A stretch of 64,000 nucleotides of DNA from Actinocrinis sp035946395. Its GTDB lineage: Bacteria; Actinomycetota; Actinomycetes; Streptomycetales; Catenulisporaceae. A program made the position numbers and the translations under genes. The DNA lies in NCBI RefSeq assembly GCF_035946395.1, contig NZ_DASYZI010000140.1:1-64000 (forward strand), in the 5' to 3' direction. A model generated the notes under the pieces. The model had not been told where the DNA came from. It did not search any database and saw only the letters and a list, made by a program, of their open reading frames with translations. Below are positions 1-9,516 of the stretch, one piece after another (the stretch's first letter is position 1; every line of letters starts with the position of its first letter).

Positions 1-1
1 C

Positions 2-1951
2 GCGCTGGTTGGCGCGCTCGTGGTCGTCGCACTGCCGAGCACCGCCAGTGCTGCGGCTGGAGCCGGCACGTACACCATCGTCAACAACGCCAGTGGTCTG
101 TGCCTGGACCTGCCCGGCTCCAGTACCGCCGCCGGCGTGCAACTGGACTTGCAAGCCTGCACCGGGGCAGCCAACCAGTCCTGGACCCTGACTGCTTCCG
201 GTAGTGGGTTCGCCATCACCACTCCGGTCAGTGGTCTGTGTCTGGGCATCATCGGCAACAGCACTTCCGCTGGCAAAGCTGTTCAAACCCAGGCCTGCAA
301 CAACACCACCATCCAGCAATGGACCCCCACCCCCAGCACCACCGGCAGCACGTTCTACCACGTGATCAACACCGGCGCTGCCAAATGCCTCAACGCCAGC
401 AGCAGCGACACCACGCCCGGCACCCTGGTCGTGCAAAACAGCTGCGACACCAGCGCCACCAAATCCTGGGACCTCAACCCCACCACCACACCCACCAACA
501 CCCCCAGCACCACCCCCACCAGCACACCCAGCCCCAGCCCCAGTTCCAGTCCCACCGCATCCGCAACACCCACCCCCACCACCACAACACCACCACCGCA
601 GCCCGGAGAACCGAGCGTGCCCGGTACGTGTGCGACAGTGGCGGCGCAGCTGGCCAAGCCGAGCAACGAACTGTTCACCAGCGCGCAGGAGTCCGCGCCG
701 CCGGACACCTCCCGCATCCAGTCGGCGCTGAACACCTGTGCCGGCACCGGGAAGGCGGTGGAGCTTCAGGTGAGCGGCGGCAACTCGGCGTTCCTGTCCG
801 GGCCGCTGACGATCAACGCCAGTGAGGTGCTGCTGGTCGATACCGGCGTCACGCTGTACGCCTCCCGCAACCCCGCCGACTACCAGATCTCCGGCCAGCC
901 GACCTGCGGCACCATCGGCGCCGCGGACGGCAGCACGATGGGCACCGCCACCGGCTGCCTGCCGTTCATCGCCATCCGCGGCGACAGTTCCGGCGTCATG
1001 GGCACGCAGAGCGGCTCCGGTTCGCAGGGCACCATCAACGGCCGCGGCGACCAGGACATGCTCAACACCAGCACCACTTGGTGGGCGCTGGCCGAATCGG
1101 CGCACAGCGACACCACCAAGCAGCAGGAGAACCCCAAGCTGATCACGGTCTACGGCGCGTCGAACGACACGCTGTACCACATCAGCCTGACCCAGTCGCC
1201 GATGTTCAACGTGCTGGTCGACGGCGGTAGCGGGTTCACCGCGTGGGGCATCCGGATCGACGAGCCGGACAACGCGCGCAACACCGACGGCGTCGATCCC
1301 GACAGCGCCAGCAACGTCCTGATCACCGACAGCTTCATCAACGACGGTGACGACGGCGTCGCGGTCAAGGCGGACGCCGGCGGCCCGGCGACCAACATCA
1401 CGGTCAGCAACAACAACTTCTGGGGCATCCACGGCCTGTCGGTCGGCAGCCAGACCAACGGCGGGGTGTCGAACGTCACCTTCTCCGGCAACAACATCCA
1501 CGGCGGCACCGACATCCACGGCACCACCGCCTCCAGCAACAACGGCGCGCGGGTCAAGAGCGACACCAGCTTCGGCGGCACCGTCACGGGCGTCAGCTTC
1601 GTCAACACCTGTGAGACCGGCGTCGAGCACCTGATCCTCATCGACCCGCAGTACCTGAGCGGCAACGGCACGACGACCCCCAACTTCGCGGGCATCACCG
1701 TCAACGGCCTGAAGGCGGTCAGCTCCTCCTCCGGGAAGTCGACCCTCAACGGCTACTCCGCCTCGTTCCCGCTGAACCTGACCCTGGAGAACGTGCAGCT
1801 GGACGCCACCAGCGTCGCGTCCCAGTATGCCAATATCAAGATGTACAACTCCAACATCTCGCCCTCGGGCACCGGCGTCACCGTGACCAGCTTCACCGGG
1901 ACCGGCAGCGTTCCCAGCTGTAGCAGCCTTCCGGCCTGGCCCGGCCTGTAA
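2..1951 (+). CDS. Secreted GH28 polygalacturonase-like enzyme with N-terminal ricin-type lectin domain (5' truncated)
   Basis: The reading frame is open to the window edge and begins inside a signal peptide (hydrophobic core ALVGALVVVAL, then ASA), so the true start lies upstream; the GTG at 20 is internal. After the signal come about 135 residues of R-type beta-trefoil lectin with repeated CLDL/QxW-like motifs, a Thr/Pro-rich linker, then a right-handed beta-helix of GH28 type. The GH28 signatures are visible: NTDGVD, DDGVAVK, GIHGLSVGS and RVKS, matching the family's NTDG, DD, GHG and RxK blocks with the catalytic aspartates present. Family knowledge: GH28 hydrolyses polygalacturonan or rhamnogalacturonan, and the lectin domain would tether the enzyme to polysaccharide. 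Likely extracellular plant-pectin degradation; exact substrate unknown. Confidence 0.85.
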   Translation, partial: ALVGALVVVALPSTASAAAGAGTYTIVNNASGLCLDLPGSSTAAGVQLDLQACTGAANQSWTLTASGSGFAITTPVSGLCLGIIGNSTSAGKAVQTQACNNTTIQQWTPTPSTTGSTFYHVINTGAAKCLNASSSDTTPGTLVVQNSCDTSATKSWDLNPTTTPTNTPSTTPTSTPSPSPSSSPTASATPTPTTTTPPPQPGEPSVPGTCATVAAQLAKPSNELFTSAQESAPPDTSRIQSALNTCAGTGKAVELQVSGGNSAFLSGPLTINASEVLLVDTGVTLYASRNPADYQISGQPTCGTIGAADGSTMGTATGCLPFIAIRGDSSGVMGTQSGSGSQGTINGRGDQDMLNTSTTWWALAESAHSDTTKQQENPKLITVYGASNDTLYHISLTQSPMFNVLVDGGSGFTAWGIRIDEPDNARNTDGVDPDSASNVLITDSFINDGDDGVAVKADAGGPATNITVSNNNFWGIHGLSVGSQTNGGVSNVTFSGNNIHGGTDIHGTTASSNNGARVKSDTSFGGTVTGVSFVNTCETGVEHLILIDPQYLSGNGTTTPNFAGITVNGLKAVSSSSGKSTLNGYSASFPLNLTLENVQLDATSVASQYANIKMYNSNISPSGTGVTVTSFTGTGSVPSCSSLPAWPGL

Positions 1952-1986
1952 GCCGATCCGGACCGCCTGAAGCGCGCCGAGCGGCG

Positions 1987-2010
1987 GGCCGCCGGTACTG
2001 GCCGGCGGCC
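1987..2010 (+). terminator. Hairpin after the GH28 gene
   Basis: A perfect 9-bp GC-only stem (1987-1995 with 2002-2010) with a 6-nt loop lies 36 bp after the GH28 stop. There is no U-tract, as is usual for actinomycete terminators. Confidence 0.5.
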
Positions 2011-2111
2011 TGTCCGCACGGAACGGCCCGCAGGCGCGCACTGGTATTCGAGACCGGACAGAGTCCTCTTCGAGACCTGCACGCAAGCCTCCCGCGCTCC
2101 GGGGCGGCGGT

Positions 2112-2954
2112 GTGACGATGACTCGCATGTCAGTGAGCGCTCCGATCGGCGTCACGCCGTCTGCCGTGCCGCCCGGCTTGTTGTCGGCCTGCCGGGACCT
2201 CGCGGTGCGCTATCGGGGGATCTACTCGCCGGAGACCGTCCTGCGTACGGCGTATGAGTCGTATCAGCTGTTCGTCGCAACATCGGGTTCGGCAATCCGG
2301 ACGGGTGAAACGGCTGACGCTGTGGACAGTGATGAAACCGTGGACAGTGCAGGGGAAGCCGCGGTCGTTCACGCGACCCGTTTCGCGGCGGACTGGCTCG
2401 CTGACGCGGCGCGTGGCCGCATGGTTCAATGCGCAGTCCAGCGCGCGGTTTCACCGATGGCGCGGCGGCCGCGCGTGCTGTTCGTATGCTTACATGGCAC
2501 GGGCCGCGCCCAGATGGCGGCGGCGCTGCTGCGCCGACGTGCCGGCGGCCGGGTCGCCGTGCTGTCGGCCGGGCCGGTGGCGGGCCGTGCGATTCAGCCG
2601 ACGGTCGTACGGGCCATGGCTGAACTCGGTATCGGCATATCCGAGGAGTATCCGCAGCCGCTGCTCGACGACATCGTGCGAGCCACGGATGTCGTCGTCA
2701 CGATGGGTTGCGGTGACATCTGCCCGGTCTATCTGGGCAAACGGTATCTCGACTGGCAGCTGCGCGATGCGGTCGGGAACGGCGTCGCGGCGGTTCGATC
2801 CGTCCGGGACCAGATCGATGAGCGCGTGGAACACCTGCTGGAGGAGATGACGGCGAATCGCGCGCGGCGATCCGGACGTGCGGACCATTCGCAGAATACG
2901 CACCGTGGTGAGGCCATCGAAGTGATGGCCTCACCACGGTCGTGCCCGAACTAG
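2112..2954 (+). CDS. Arsenate reductase / low-molecular-weight phosphatase-like protein with N-terminal helical domain
   Basis: 280 residues. An N-terminal helical segment (about 20-100, like the three-helix dimerisation domain of actinobacterial ArsC proteins) precedes an LMW tyrosine phosphatase/ArsC fold from residue 120. The P-loop is CLHGTGR (Cys126 to Arg132), followed by QMAAALL; downstream VVTMGCGDICP and GKRYLDWQLRD match thioredoxin-coupled ArsC, with Cys200 and Cys204 as candidate redox cysteines. Oddities: the usual N-A-G-R-S of the P-loop reads G-T-G-R-A, and residues 60-85 are an acidic stretch with a repeated GTGGACAGTG in the DNA. No arsenic transporter or ArsR is adjacent, so arsenate reduction is uncertain and a phosphatase or decayed function is possible. 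The GTG start at 2112 is the most upstream; ATG at 2118 is an alternative. The last codons overlap a long hairpin. Confidence 0.75.
   Translation: MTMTRMSVSAPIGVTPSAVPPGLLSACRDLAVRYRGIYSPETVLRTAYESYQLFVATSGSAIRTGETADAVDSDETVDSAGEAAVVHATRFAADWLADAARGRMVQCAVQRAVSPMARRPRVLFVCLHGTGRAQMAAALLRRRAGGRVAVLSAGPVAGRAIQPTVVRAMAELGIGISEEYPQPLLDDIVRATDVVVTMGCGDICPVYLGKRYLDWQLRDAVGNGVAAVRSVRDQIDERVEHLLEEMTANRARRSGRADHSQNTHRGEAIEVMASPRSCPN
2902..2940. terminator. 17-bp perfect hairpin between convergent genes, inside a coding 3' end
   Basis: Arms 2902-2918 and 2924-2940 are perfectly complementary over 17 bp with a 5-nt loop. It sits within the last 18 codons of the arsenate-reductase-like gene and 68 bp beyond the stop of the convergent SGNH hydrolase gene, so it probably stops transcription in both directions. 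Confidence 0.75.
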
Positions 2955-3007
2955 GAAAGCTTGGAGAAGGCCGGGATCCGGCCGCCAGCAGGAGCCGTCA
3001 GGAGCTG

Positions 3008-3880
3008 TCAGGAGCCGAGAGCGGCCTCGACGGCCCTGGCCATCGCGGCTTCGCCTGCCGCGTTCGGATGGAAGGGCGCGGCGGCCGCGAGCGGTATGGC
3101 GCCCTCGATCCACTTCGTCCCGGGCAGCTGGCAGATGTCGTGCCCGATCGTCGGCGTGTACGTATCTACGTACCGTGCGTTGTTCGCGGCGGCGACGGTG
3201 GCGAGCATCGCGTTGAGCCGCTTCTCGGTCGCCCTCAGGTACGACACGTCGCCATACGCGAGAGGCTGGAGCGGCCAGCAGCCGTTGTTGTACTCGGGCA
3301 GGATGTCCGGATAGCCGACCACCAAGACCCCGGCCTGCGGGGCACGCTGGTGGATGGCTTGCAGCACGGCGGCGACTTTCGGCGCGGTCGCGTTGATCGC
3401 GGCGGTGAGCTGGTCGGTGCCGCCCGTGGTGTAGTGATCGGTGCAGGGGTCGCCGAACGGGCTGGTCAGGCTCTCGGCCGCGCAGGTCAGGATGATGTTG
3501 AGGAAGCCGATGTCGTTGCCGCTGATGCCCAGGGTGACCAGGCTGTCGGCGGAGGTGACCGCGTTCAGCTGCGGACCATTGATGGTGATCGGGCCGTCGG
3601 CCTGGGAGTGTGCCATGTTGTCGGTGGTCGCGCCGGCGCAGCTGGCGTCGGAGAACGCCGAGAAGCCGCGTGCGCCCGCGACCAGCGACGGGTAGTTGCG
3701 GTCGGAGCGAAGACAACCGAGGTCGACCTGGTTCGGGATGAGCGGGCCGGACACGTACGAGTCGCCGAGGGACACGTATGCGCCGGTGGGAGCAGCCGCG
3801 GCGGCGGTCGCGGTCGTGGCGGCGAGTAATAGCGCGCCGCCGATGACCGCCGCGGTGCGAGTGCGCATGGCGAGAGGCAT
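3008..3880 (-). CDS. Secreted SGNH/GDSL-family hydrolase (lipase/esterase)
   Basis: 290 residues from an ATG preceded by GGAG at 6 nt. A signal peptide (basic MRTRT start, hydrophobic core, Ala-rich cleavage region) precedes the mature enzyme. SGNH blocks are present in order: SLGDSYVSG (catalytic Ser in block I), ISGNDIGF (block III Asn) and FHPNAAG (block V His), the last two residues in the spacing typical of Streptomyces secreted lipases and esterases. Six cysteines suggest disulfides. Expected to cleave acyl esters outside the cell. Convergent with the gene to its left through the shared hairpin at 2902-2940. An upstream ATG at 3901 would add seven residues but has no ribosome site. Confidence 0.88.
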   Translation of the reverse strand: MPLAMRTRTAAVIGGALLLAATTATAAAAAPTGAYVSLGDSYVSGPLIPNQVDLGCLRSDRNYPSLVAGARGFSAFSDASCAGATTDNMAHSQADGPITINGPQLNAVTSADSLVTLGISGNDIGFLNIILTCAAESLTSPFGDPCTDHYTTGGTDQLTAAINATAPKVAAVLQAIHQRAPQAGVLVVGYPDILPEYNNGCWPLQPLAYGDVSYLRATEKRLNAMLATVAAANNARYVDTYTPTIGHDICQLPGTKWIEGAIPLAAAAPFHPNAAGEAAMARAVEAALGS

Positions 3881-3976
3881 GGGGGACTCCAAGCGCGACA
3901 AGATGAAGGTTGACGAGTGCGAGTAGTGGGTTACTCGCCAGTAGCTATGCAGCTGCCGGTGATACTGGACGCCCCG

Positions 3977-4822
3977 TTACCTCACGTCAACAAGGCTGCC
4001 GTGCTCAACGTCCTGCTTGGCCAGGTCTTTACGCGCCGTCACGTGCCGCCGCAACAGCGTCCTTACGGTCCGCTGCGCGATCAGCGCCGCGACGAGCAGC
4101 ACCACCGCGACGATCCCGTCGGCCCAGTAGTGATTCCCGGTGGCCGTGACGACGAATATGGTCGCAGCCGCGTGCGCCATGCCCAGGTAACGCCATCGTG
4201 AAGTGCTGACCCGGTATGCGCACACGGCGACCAGCACGGCCCAGCCCACGTGCACCGACGGCATCGCCGAGAGCTGGTCGGGATCGAACCCGCCGGCCGC
4301 GCTGTAGACCGACTGCCCGTACTTCACCGCGGTGTCGACCATGTCCAGGCCCGGGATCATCCGCGGCGGGGCGACCGGGATCAGCTGGATCAACAGGCAC
4401 GCCGCGGTGACCAGGGCGATCGTGGTGCGCCAGCGCGAATAGGCCTCCTGATGCCAGGCGAACAGCCAGACCAGGAAGAAGATCATCACGCCGAAGTGCA
4501 TGATGTCGTAGTACAGGTTCGCGGCCTGGACGATGACCGGATGGGGCAGGATCCACCCCTGGACCGTGCGCTCGCTCGGCAGCAGCGCCGAGCGCTCGGT
4601 GTTCCAGATCCACTGCCCCCGCCCGACCGCGGCGTACGTTCCCGAACCCGCCAGCGAGCCGGCGAACTGCCATAGCCCGTACAACCCGATGATCAGCGCG
4701 GTCTCGCGCAGAAACGGCTGGGCGCGCTGCCAGGCCCGCAGCCGCCGCAACACGACCCAGCCGGCCGTGAGCAATCCGGCGACGGCCACGGCCTCCTGCC
4801 AGGTCCACATCAGGTTCGGCAT
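3977..4822 (-). CDS. PAP2-superfamily integral membrane phosphatase
   Basis: 281 residues with about six hydrophobic segments. The PAP2 core is visible late in the protein: SAMPSVHVGWA (phosphatase motif II with its His) and GNHYWADGI (motif III with the nucleophile-like His and Asp), with APPRM before them in place of motif I, an arrangement found in the inositol-phosphoryl-transferase-like branch. Known members remove or transfer phosphate groups on lipids (phosphatidate, undecaprenyl diphosphate, inositol lipids). Here the substrate is unknown. It is divergent from the sortase gene, with 52 bp between starts, so both may share a control region. Confidence 0.85.
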   Translation of the reverse strand: MPNLMWTWQEAVAVAGLLTAGWVVLRRLRAWQRAQPFLRETALIIGLYGLWQFAGSLAGSGTYAAVGRGQWIWNTERSALLPSERTVQGWILPHPVIVQAANLYYDIMHFGVMIFFLVWLFAWHQEAYSRWRTTIALVTAACLLIQLIPVAPPRMIPGLDMVDTAVKYGQSVYSAAGGFDPDQLSAMPSVHVGWAVLVAVCAYRVSTSRWRYLGMAHAAATIFVVTATGNHYWADGIVAVVLLVAALIAQRTVRTLLRRHVTARKDLAKQDVEHGSLVDVR

Positions 4823-4874
4823 GCTCGGCCATTCTGCTAAGCGGTGATCCGGACTCGGCTGATTATCCGATCTT

Positions 4875-5585
4875 ATGAGTCAAGGGACTTGGATGAGTGT
4901 TGCTGCCGGATACTCGGGCCCGGGCGGCAAGATGGGGCTTATGTTCTGGATTGTTGCCCGTACCCTGTTTCGTACTGCCGGCGAAGTGATGATCACATGC
5001 GGCGTGGTCATTCTGCTGTACATCGTCTACCTGCTGTGGTGGACCGACGTCGTCGCACACCGGGCGGCTGCGGGCAATGTGTGCGAGCTGGGCCGGGCGT
5101 GGGCGAAGTCGGAGTCGATCGTGCCGGCGCCGGGACAGCCGTTCGCCACGATCCAGATCCCCGGCATCCGCAATCCGGAGACCTGGCCGGTGCTCGACGG
5201 CATCAAGCAGCCGGAGCTGATGCAGGGCGTCGGCTGGTATCCGACGACCCAGCTGCCCGGCCGGGCCGGCAACTTCGCGGTCGCGGCGCATCGGCGCACG
5301 TGGGGCGACATGTTCCGCTACCTCGACGAGGTGAAGGCCGGCGACAAGATCGTGGTGCGCGAGGGCAACACCGTGTACACGTACCGCATCGTCAAGGATC
5401 CCGTGTACATGCCGGCGACGGCCGTCGAAGTGCTCGCCCCGATTCCCGGCCGCTCGGGCCTGAGCCGGCCGGGCAGCTACATCACGCTCACCACCTGCGA
5501 TCCGGTGTTCAACGCCTACCGGAGGATGGCCGTGTTCGGCACGCTGGAGTCCGAGCACACGACCGCGAGCGTTCAGGTCTGCTGA
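4875..5585 (+). CDS. Class E sortase
   Basis: 236 residues. One N-terminal transmembrane segment (about 38-57) is followed by a sortase domain with the full triad: His139 in FAVAAHR, Cys208 in TLTTCDP and Arg216/217 in NAYRRMAVFG. Family knowledge: class E enzymes of actinobacteria cleave LAxTG sorting signals and attach secreted proteins to the cell wall. The annotated start (4875) lacks a clear ribosome site; ATG at 4932 or 4941, just before the membrane segment, may be the true start. No intact substrate gene is next to it. The only LAxTG-type signal noticed in the window is an orphan frame at 55012-55143. Confidence 0.92.
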   Translation: MSQGTWMSVAAGYSGPGGKMGLMFWIVARTLFRTAGEVMITCGVVILLYIVYLLWWTDVVAHRAAAGNVCELGRAWAKSESIVPAPGQPFATIQIPGIRNPETWPVLDGIKQPELMQGVGWYPTTQLPGRAGNFAVAAHRRTWGDMFRYLDEVKAGDKIVVREGNTVYTYRIVKDPVYMPATAVEVLAPIPGRSGLSRPGSYITLTTCDPVFNAYRRMAVFGTLESEHTTASVQVC

Positions 5586-5671
5586 ATGCGCAGTGCTGAT
5601 CGCGGGCAGGCTGCGTGCTTCACATCTGCGGTTAACGGTCCGTTCCCACGGTCCGGTTAGACTCCGCGATC

Positions 5672-6316
5672 ATGCGCTTCGAGGTGGACGCCCTGCTGTT
5701 CGACATGGACGGAACGCTGGTCGACTCCACGGCTTCGGTCCTGCGCAGCTGGGACACGGTGTCCGCCGAGTTCGCGATTCCCGGCGAACTTCTCGCCGTG
5801 GTGCCCCGGCACGGCCGCCCGGCTACCGAGATCCTCGCCGATCTGGTGCCTCCCGACGTCATCGGTCCGGCCGCCGCACGGCTGGACGAGTTGGAGATGA
5901 CCGATACCGCCGACGTCAAGTTGCTGCCCGGTGCCGCGCAGCTCATGGCTGCCGCTCCGCTCGGGCGCTGGGCCGTGGTCACCTCGGCCGGGCGCGCGCT
6001 CGCCCGGATCCGGCTGGCTGCCGCGGGGATCGACGCGCCGCGCGTCGTCACGATCGACGACGTGAGCCGTGGCAAGCCGGACCCCGAGCCCTTCCTGCTC
6101 GGCGCGAAGCTGCTCGGCGTCTCGCCGGAACGGTGCCTGGTCTTCGAGGATGCTCCGGCCGGGCTCGCGGCGGCGCGCGCCGCCGGGGCGAGCACCGTCG
6201 CCGTAACGACCACGCACACCGCCGATCAGCTTGAAGCCGATCTGATCGTCCCGGATCTGACGGCGGTCCACATCGAGCGGGGCGGCGACGGGCAGCTTGT
6301 CGTACTGCGGCGGTGA
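5672..6316 (+). CDS. HAD-superfamily phosphatase (sugar-phosphatase-like)
   Basis: 214 residues. All four haloacid-dehalogenase motifs are present: DMDGTLVDS (Asp11 nucleophile, Asp13 acid/base), VVTSAG, the Lys in GKPDPEPF and FEDAPAG. The cap is the small helical type of subfamily IA, and the sequence resembles 2-deoxyglucose-6-phosphate/fructose-phosphate phosphatases. Cytosolic removal of phosphate from a small sugar phosphate is the likely activity, but the substrate cannot be read from sequence. It stands 86 bp after the sortase gene and is convergent with the YfhO-type gene. Confidence 0.85.
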   Translation: MRFEVDALLFDMDGTLVDSTASVLRSWDTVSAEFAIPGELLAVVPRHGRPATEILADLVPPDVIGPAAARLDELEMTDTADVKLLPGAAQLMAAAPLGRWAVVTSAGRALARIRLAAAGIDAPRVVTIDDVSRGKPDPEPFLLGAKLLGVSPERCLVFEDAPAGLAAARAAGASTVAVTTTHTADQLEADLIVPDLTAVHIERGGDGQLVVLRR

Positions 6317-6352
6317 CGTTCGGTTCGCAGCCATTCAGCGACTATTCCGCGA

Positions 6353-9325
6353 CTATTGCGCCGCAATGCCGCCGAGGCCGGGCTCTGACTTGCGCCGCCG
6401 CCTGATCCACCACGCCTCGCCTATGACAACAGCCACCAGGATCACCGCCGTCCCGGCCGTGAGCGTGTACGCGATGGTTCCGTGCGGTGCGGCGAAGTTC
6501 AGGGTGACGGTGTGCGTTCCTGCCGGGACCGAGACGGCTACCACGCCCTCGTCGGCGGGGAGCAGTGGTGCCTTCTTGCCGTCCACGGCGGCCGTCCAGC
6601 CGACCTGGTCCGCGTCCGCAACTACCAGATAGCCCTGGCCGTTCGCGTTCACCGTGGCGGACACGGTGTCGAGGCCGTCCTCGTCCACGTCCACCGAGGC
6701 GGGCTGGCCGGCGGCCTGCGGGCCGCCGCTGGAGAGCAGCACCGAGTCGCCGTCAACCTGCCCGGCGGCGAGCATCTGCACGCGCTGGTTCTGATCGGTG
6801 ACGACCTGGCTGTTCGACGCCCAGCGGATGCGCGGCTGCGCGGTCGTGCGCTGGTAGATCGCGCTGGTGCCCACGTGCACCAGCTTCAGGCCGTCGGCGG
6901 CCCCGGCCACCGTGGTCAGCGCCGGAGCGGCGCCGTTGGTCGCGGCCAGCGTCAGCGGGGCGGTGGCGTGCAGGGTGATCGTCGCGGTCAGCCGGGTGCC
7001 GGAGGCCACCGAGTCGGCCGTCACCGGGAACAGGAACGGGTCGCTCGTGTTCAGCTCGTTGGTCATCCGCTTGGACTGGGCCACCTGCGTCCCGGACGGG
7101 TCGCGCAGCGTGACCTGGATCCAGCTGTCCGGATCGCTGGCGCCCAGGGCGTCGGGGATCGTGCCCTGTGCCGTGATGCCGACGCCGCGCAGCGCCCCGA
7201 TCGCCGGGACCGGCTCGCTGACCGACTGCCCGGGGCGCAGGGTGAGCTGGGAGCCGTCGCTCTTCGCCGCGGTCTCGGTGCCCAGGATCGGGTCGCTGAG
7301 CGCGGTCACGAAGTACTTCGTGCCGAGCGTGTCGAGGATCGGGCTGGTGGCCGCGGCGGTCGAAGCGTCGATGTCGATGTAGGTCGCGAACGGCACCGGG
7401 TTGCCCGGGATGCCCTTGAGCAGCGCGGTGAACGCGGTGTTGATGAACGCGTGCCCGTCGACCGAGCGCAGGTCGTATGCCACGTTCGTGCCGAAGACCA
7501 TTCCGCTGCCGCCCGCCGCGTACCGCTGCTCGCCGAGGTTCGCGGCCAGATACGAGTGGGTGTCGGTGACCGGGTAGAACGTGTCGGTGCTCGACTTCGG
7601 ATAGTACTCGGTCAGCAGGTTGATGCTCTGGCCCGCGATCAGCAGCGGCAGCGCCGCGGCGGCGGCGAAGCGGATCCTGCGCCACGTCCGCTCGCCGCCG
7701 GGCAGTTCCCGCCGCCGCGCCGCGATCCACAGCAGCGCCACGCAGGCGATCGCGGCCAGGATCAGCAGCCACGAGTAGATCATCTGGTGCCAGAACGTCG
7801 GCCACGGCGTGCCCGGGGCGTGCGCCTGCCTGAGCAGCCGCTGCTCGGTGCGCGAGTCCTTAACGCCGAAGTACATCAGGACCGCGGTGACCCCCGTCGT
7901 GACCACCACGACGCCGGCCGCCCAGCGTGTGCCGGACCGGGACCGGGCCGCCGCGCGGTGCCGCAGCAGCAGTTCGAAGCCGACGCCGGCCAGCACGGCC
8001 AGCAGGAAGCCGAGCACGCTGCGGGAGCGGCCGATGTAGTTGATCGAGAACACGGAGCGCAGTCCCGGCAGGTCCTGCACCGCCACCAGCGGCCAGCCGC
8101 CGAGGTAGATCAGCCCGCCCCAGGCCAGCGTCGCGGCGGCGAAGAAGACCCACACGCCGCGCGGCAGCATCGCGCGCGCCGAGCGCTGCAACGCGAAGGC
8201 CACCAGCACCAGGACCGCCGCCGCCGCGCTGATGTAGCTCAGCGACTCGACGAGGTTGGGGCCGACGTAGGACACCGGCGGGTTGTTCGCGTTGACACCG
8301 CCGAAGGCCCAGGGGGCGAACGCGGTCAGCAGGGTGGTCGGGTCGAGGTGCTGTGCACCGTTCTGCGCACGGCCGTCGGTGTACCAACTGTGCAGGAATG
8401 CGGAGAACGGCAGTAGCTGGAACGCGGCCAGCCCCACGCCCGCCGCCGCGCCCAGGCCGGTGCCGACGAGCGGCCGCCATGCCTTGCGCAGCGTGGAACG
8501 GTGCTCGACGGCGATGCGCGTCAGTGCGTACGCACCCGCGGTCAGTACCGCGTAACCGGCGACTGCGGGGAAGCCGCCGAGCAGCATCGAAGCGAGCGGG
8601 AGGGGGATCAGCGCCGCGTCGCGCAGCCGCCGCTCCTGAAGGTACCGCTCGATCGTCCAGAACAGCGCTGGAATGAAGGCCGCCACCCGGGTCTGCGGGA
8701 AGTTCAGCCACGCGACCACGAAGCCGCTGGTCGCGAACACCATGCCGGCCGTGATCGCGGCTGGACGGGACAGCTTGAGCCGGCGCAGGAACAGGTAGCA
8801 GCCGCCGACGCAGACGAGGACCTCAAGCAGCCGCTCGTAGGCCGGGGCAAGCCACGTCGGCAGCGCGTAATAGACGAGCGAGAGCGGGGAGGCCAGCGCG
8901 TAGTTCGGCGTCGAGGCGAGCGGCACGCCGCCGCTCATGTACGGATCCCACTGGCCGTTGGTCAGGCCGCCCTTGAGCGCCGACTTGTACAGGATGACGC
9001 TGGGAAAGAGCGAGGTGTACGTATCGTCGAGGTATGCGTTGGTTGTCGTGCTCCCGACGAATCCGGACTCGGCGTAAGGACTCTCGCCGACCATCTCGCT
9101 GGTCGAGGTCAGGGACGAGGTGCCGATCAGCGGAGTGCCGATGCCCCAGAGCGCGAACAGCGCCACGGCGAGGAGCGAGACCACGGTCAGCGCGGCCGGC
9201 CGCCGCCGTGCGCCGGAGCGGGCCGCCTGGCCGTCCCCGCTCGCCGCGCCGTCGGGCACCTCGCCCGGACGGCCCTGCACAGCGCTGGGGTTCTCGGTGG
9301 TCACGGCGTCGGTTTCCCTGGTCAT
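6353..9325 (-). CDS. YfhO-family large membrane protein (GT-C-type glycosyltransferase-like)
   Basis: About 990 residues. A charged Ala/Gly-rich N-terminal tail is followed by a first membrane helix and then many (roughly 12) hydrophobic segments over the first 550 residues, a large extracytoplasmic domain, and a final helix ending in WWIRRRRKS. This is the topology of the YfhO family, membrane proteins with a GT-C fold implicated in decorating teichoic acids or other envelope glycans with sugars from lipid carriers. The divergent GT2 gene next door could make such a polyprenyl-phosphate sugar donor, a pairing seen in other bacteria. ATG at 9325 is preferred over the TTG five codons upstream. 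Length is normal for the family. Confidence 0.8.
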   Translation of the reverse strand: MTRETDAVTTENPSAVQGRPGEVPDGAASGDGQAARSGARRRPAALTVVSLLAVALFALWGIGTPLIGTSSLTSTSEMVGESPYAESGFVGSTTTNAYLDDTYTSLFPSVILYKSALKGGLTNGQWDPYMSGGVPLASTPNYALASPLSLVYYALPTWLAPAYERLLEVLVCVGGCYLFLRRLKLSRPAAITAGMVFATSGFVVAWLNFPQTRVAAFIPALFWTIERYLQERRLRDAALIPLPLASMLLGGFPAVAGYAVLTAGAYALTRIAVEHRSTLRKAWRPLVGTGLGAAAGVGLAAFQLLPFSAFLHSWYTDGRAQNGAQHLDPTTLLTAFAPWAFGGVNANNPPVSYVGPNLVESLSYISAAAAVLVLVAFALQRSARAMLPRGVWVFFAAATLAWGGLIYLGGWPLVAVQDLPGLRSVFSINYIGRSRSVLGFLLAVLAGVGFELLLRHRAAARSRSGTRWAAGVVVVTTGVTAVLMYFGVKDSRTEQRLLRQAHAPGTPWPTFWHQMIYSWLLILAAIACVALLWIAARRRELPGGERTWRRIRFAAAAALPLLIAGQSINLLTEYYPKSSTDTFYPVTDTHSYLAANLGEQRYAAGGSGMVFGTNVAYDLRSVDGHAFINTAFTALLKGIPGNPVPFATYIDIDASTAAATSPILDTLGTKYFVTALSDPILGTETAAKSDGSQLTLRPGQSVSEPVPAIGALRGVGITAQGTIPDALGASDPDSWIQVTLRDPSGTQVAQSKRMTNELNTSDPFLFPVTADSVASGTRLTATITLHATAPLTLAATNGAAPALTTVAGAADGLKLVHVGTSAIYQRTTAQPRIRWASNSQVVTDQNQRVQMLAAGQVDGDSVLLSSGGPQAAGQPASVDVDEDGLDTVSATVNANGQGYLVVADADQVGWTAAVDGKKAPLLPADEGVVAVSVPAGTHTVTLNFAAPHGTIAYTLTAGTAVILVAVVIGEAWWIRRRRKSEPGLGGIAAQ

Positions 9326-9516
9326 CTGTTCCCGTTGCAAGTTCGGAAGCGGCGGCGTGCGCGGCCGGGACTGAGCGAAGATAGAGAGCCAGCATGAAGG
9401 CTAGCTGAGCCTCTCCTGCCGCAGGGCGAAGAGTTCCGGCGGGCGCGTGGCCAAACGTTAGCAGCGCTGACTACCCTGGGGACGCCCACGGTCCAACTGG
9501 AAGGGAACCTGCACGA

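Noticed and set aside
20..22. GTG at 20 as start of the GH28 gene
   Set aside because: The frame is open to the edge, and the residues before it complete a signal peptide.
187..206. Twin-arginine-like segment as proof that the regulator at 36302 is exported
   Set aside because: The coordinates given are residues of that protein; the segment is internal, after a DNA-binding domain, and this layout is common in cytosolic actinomycete regulators.
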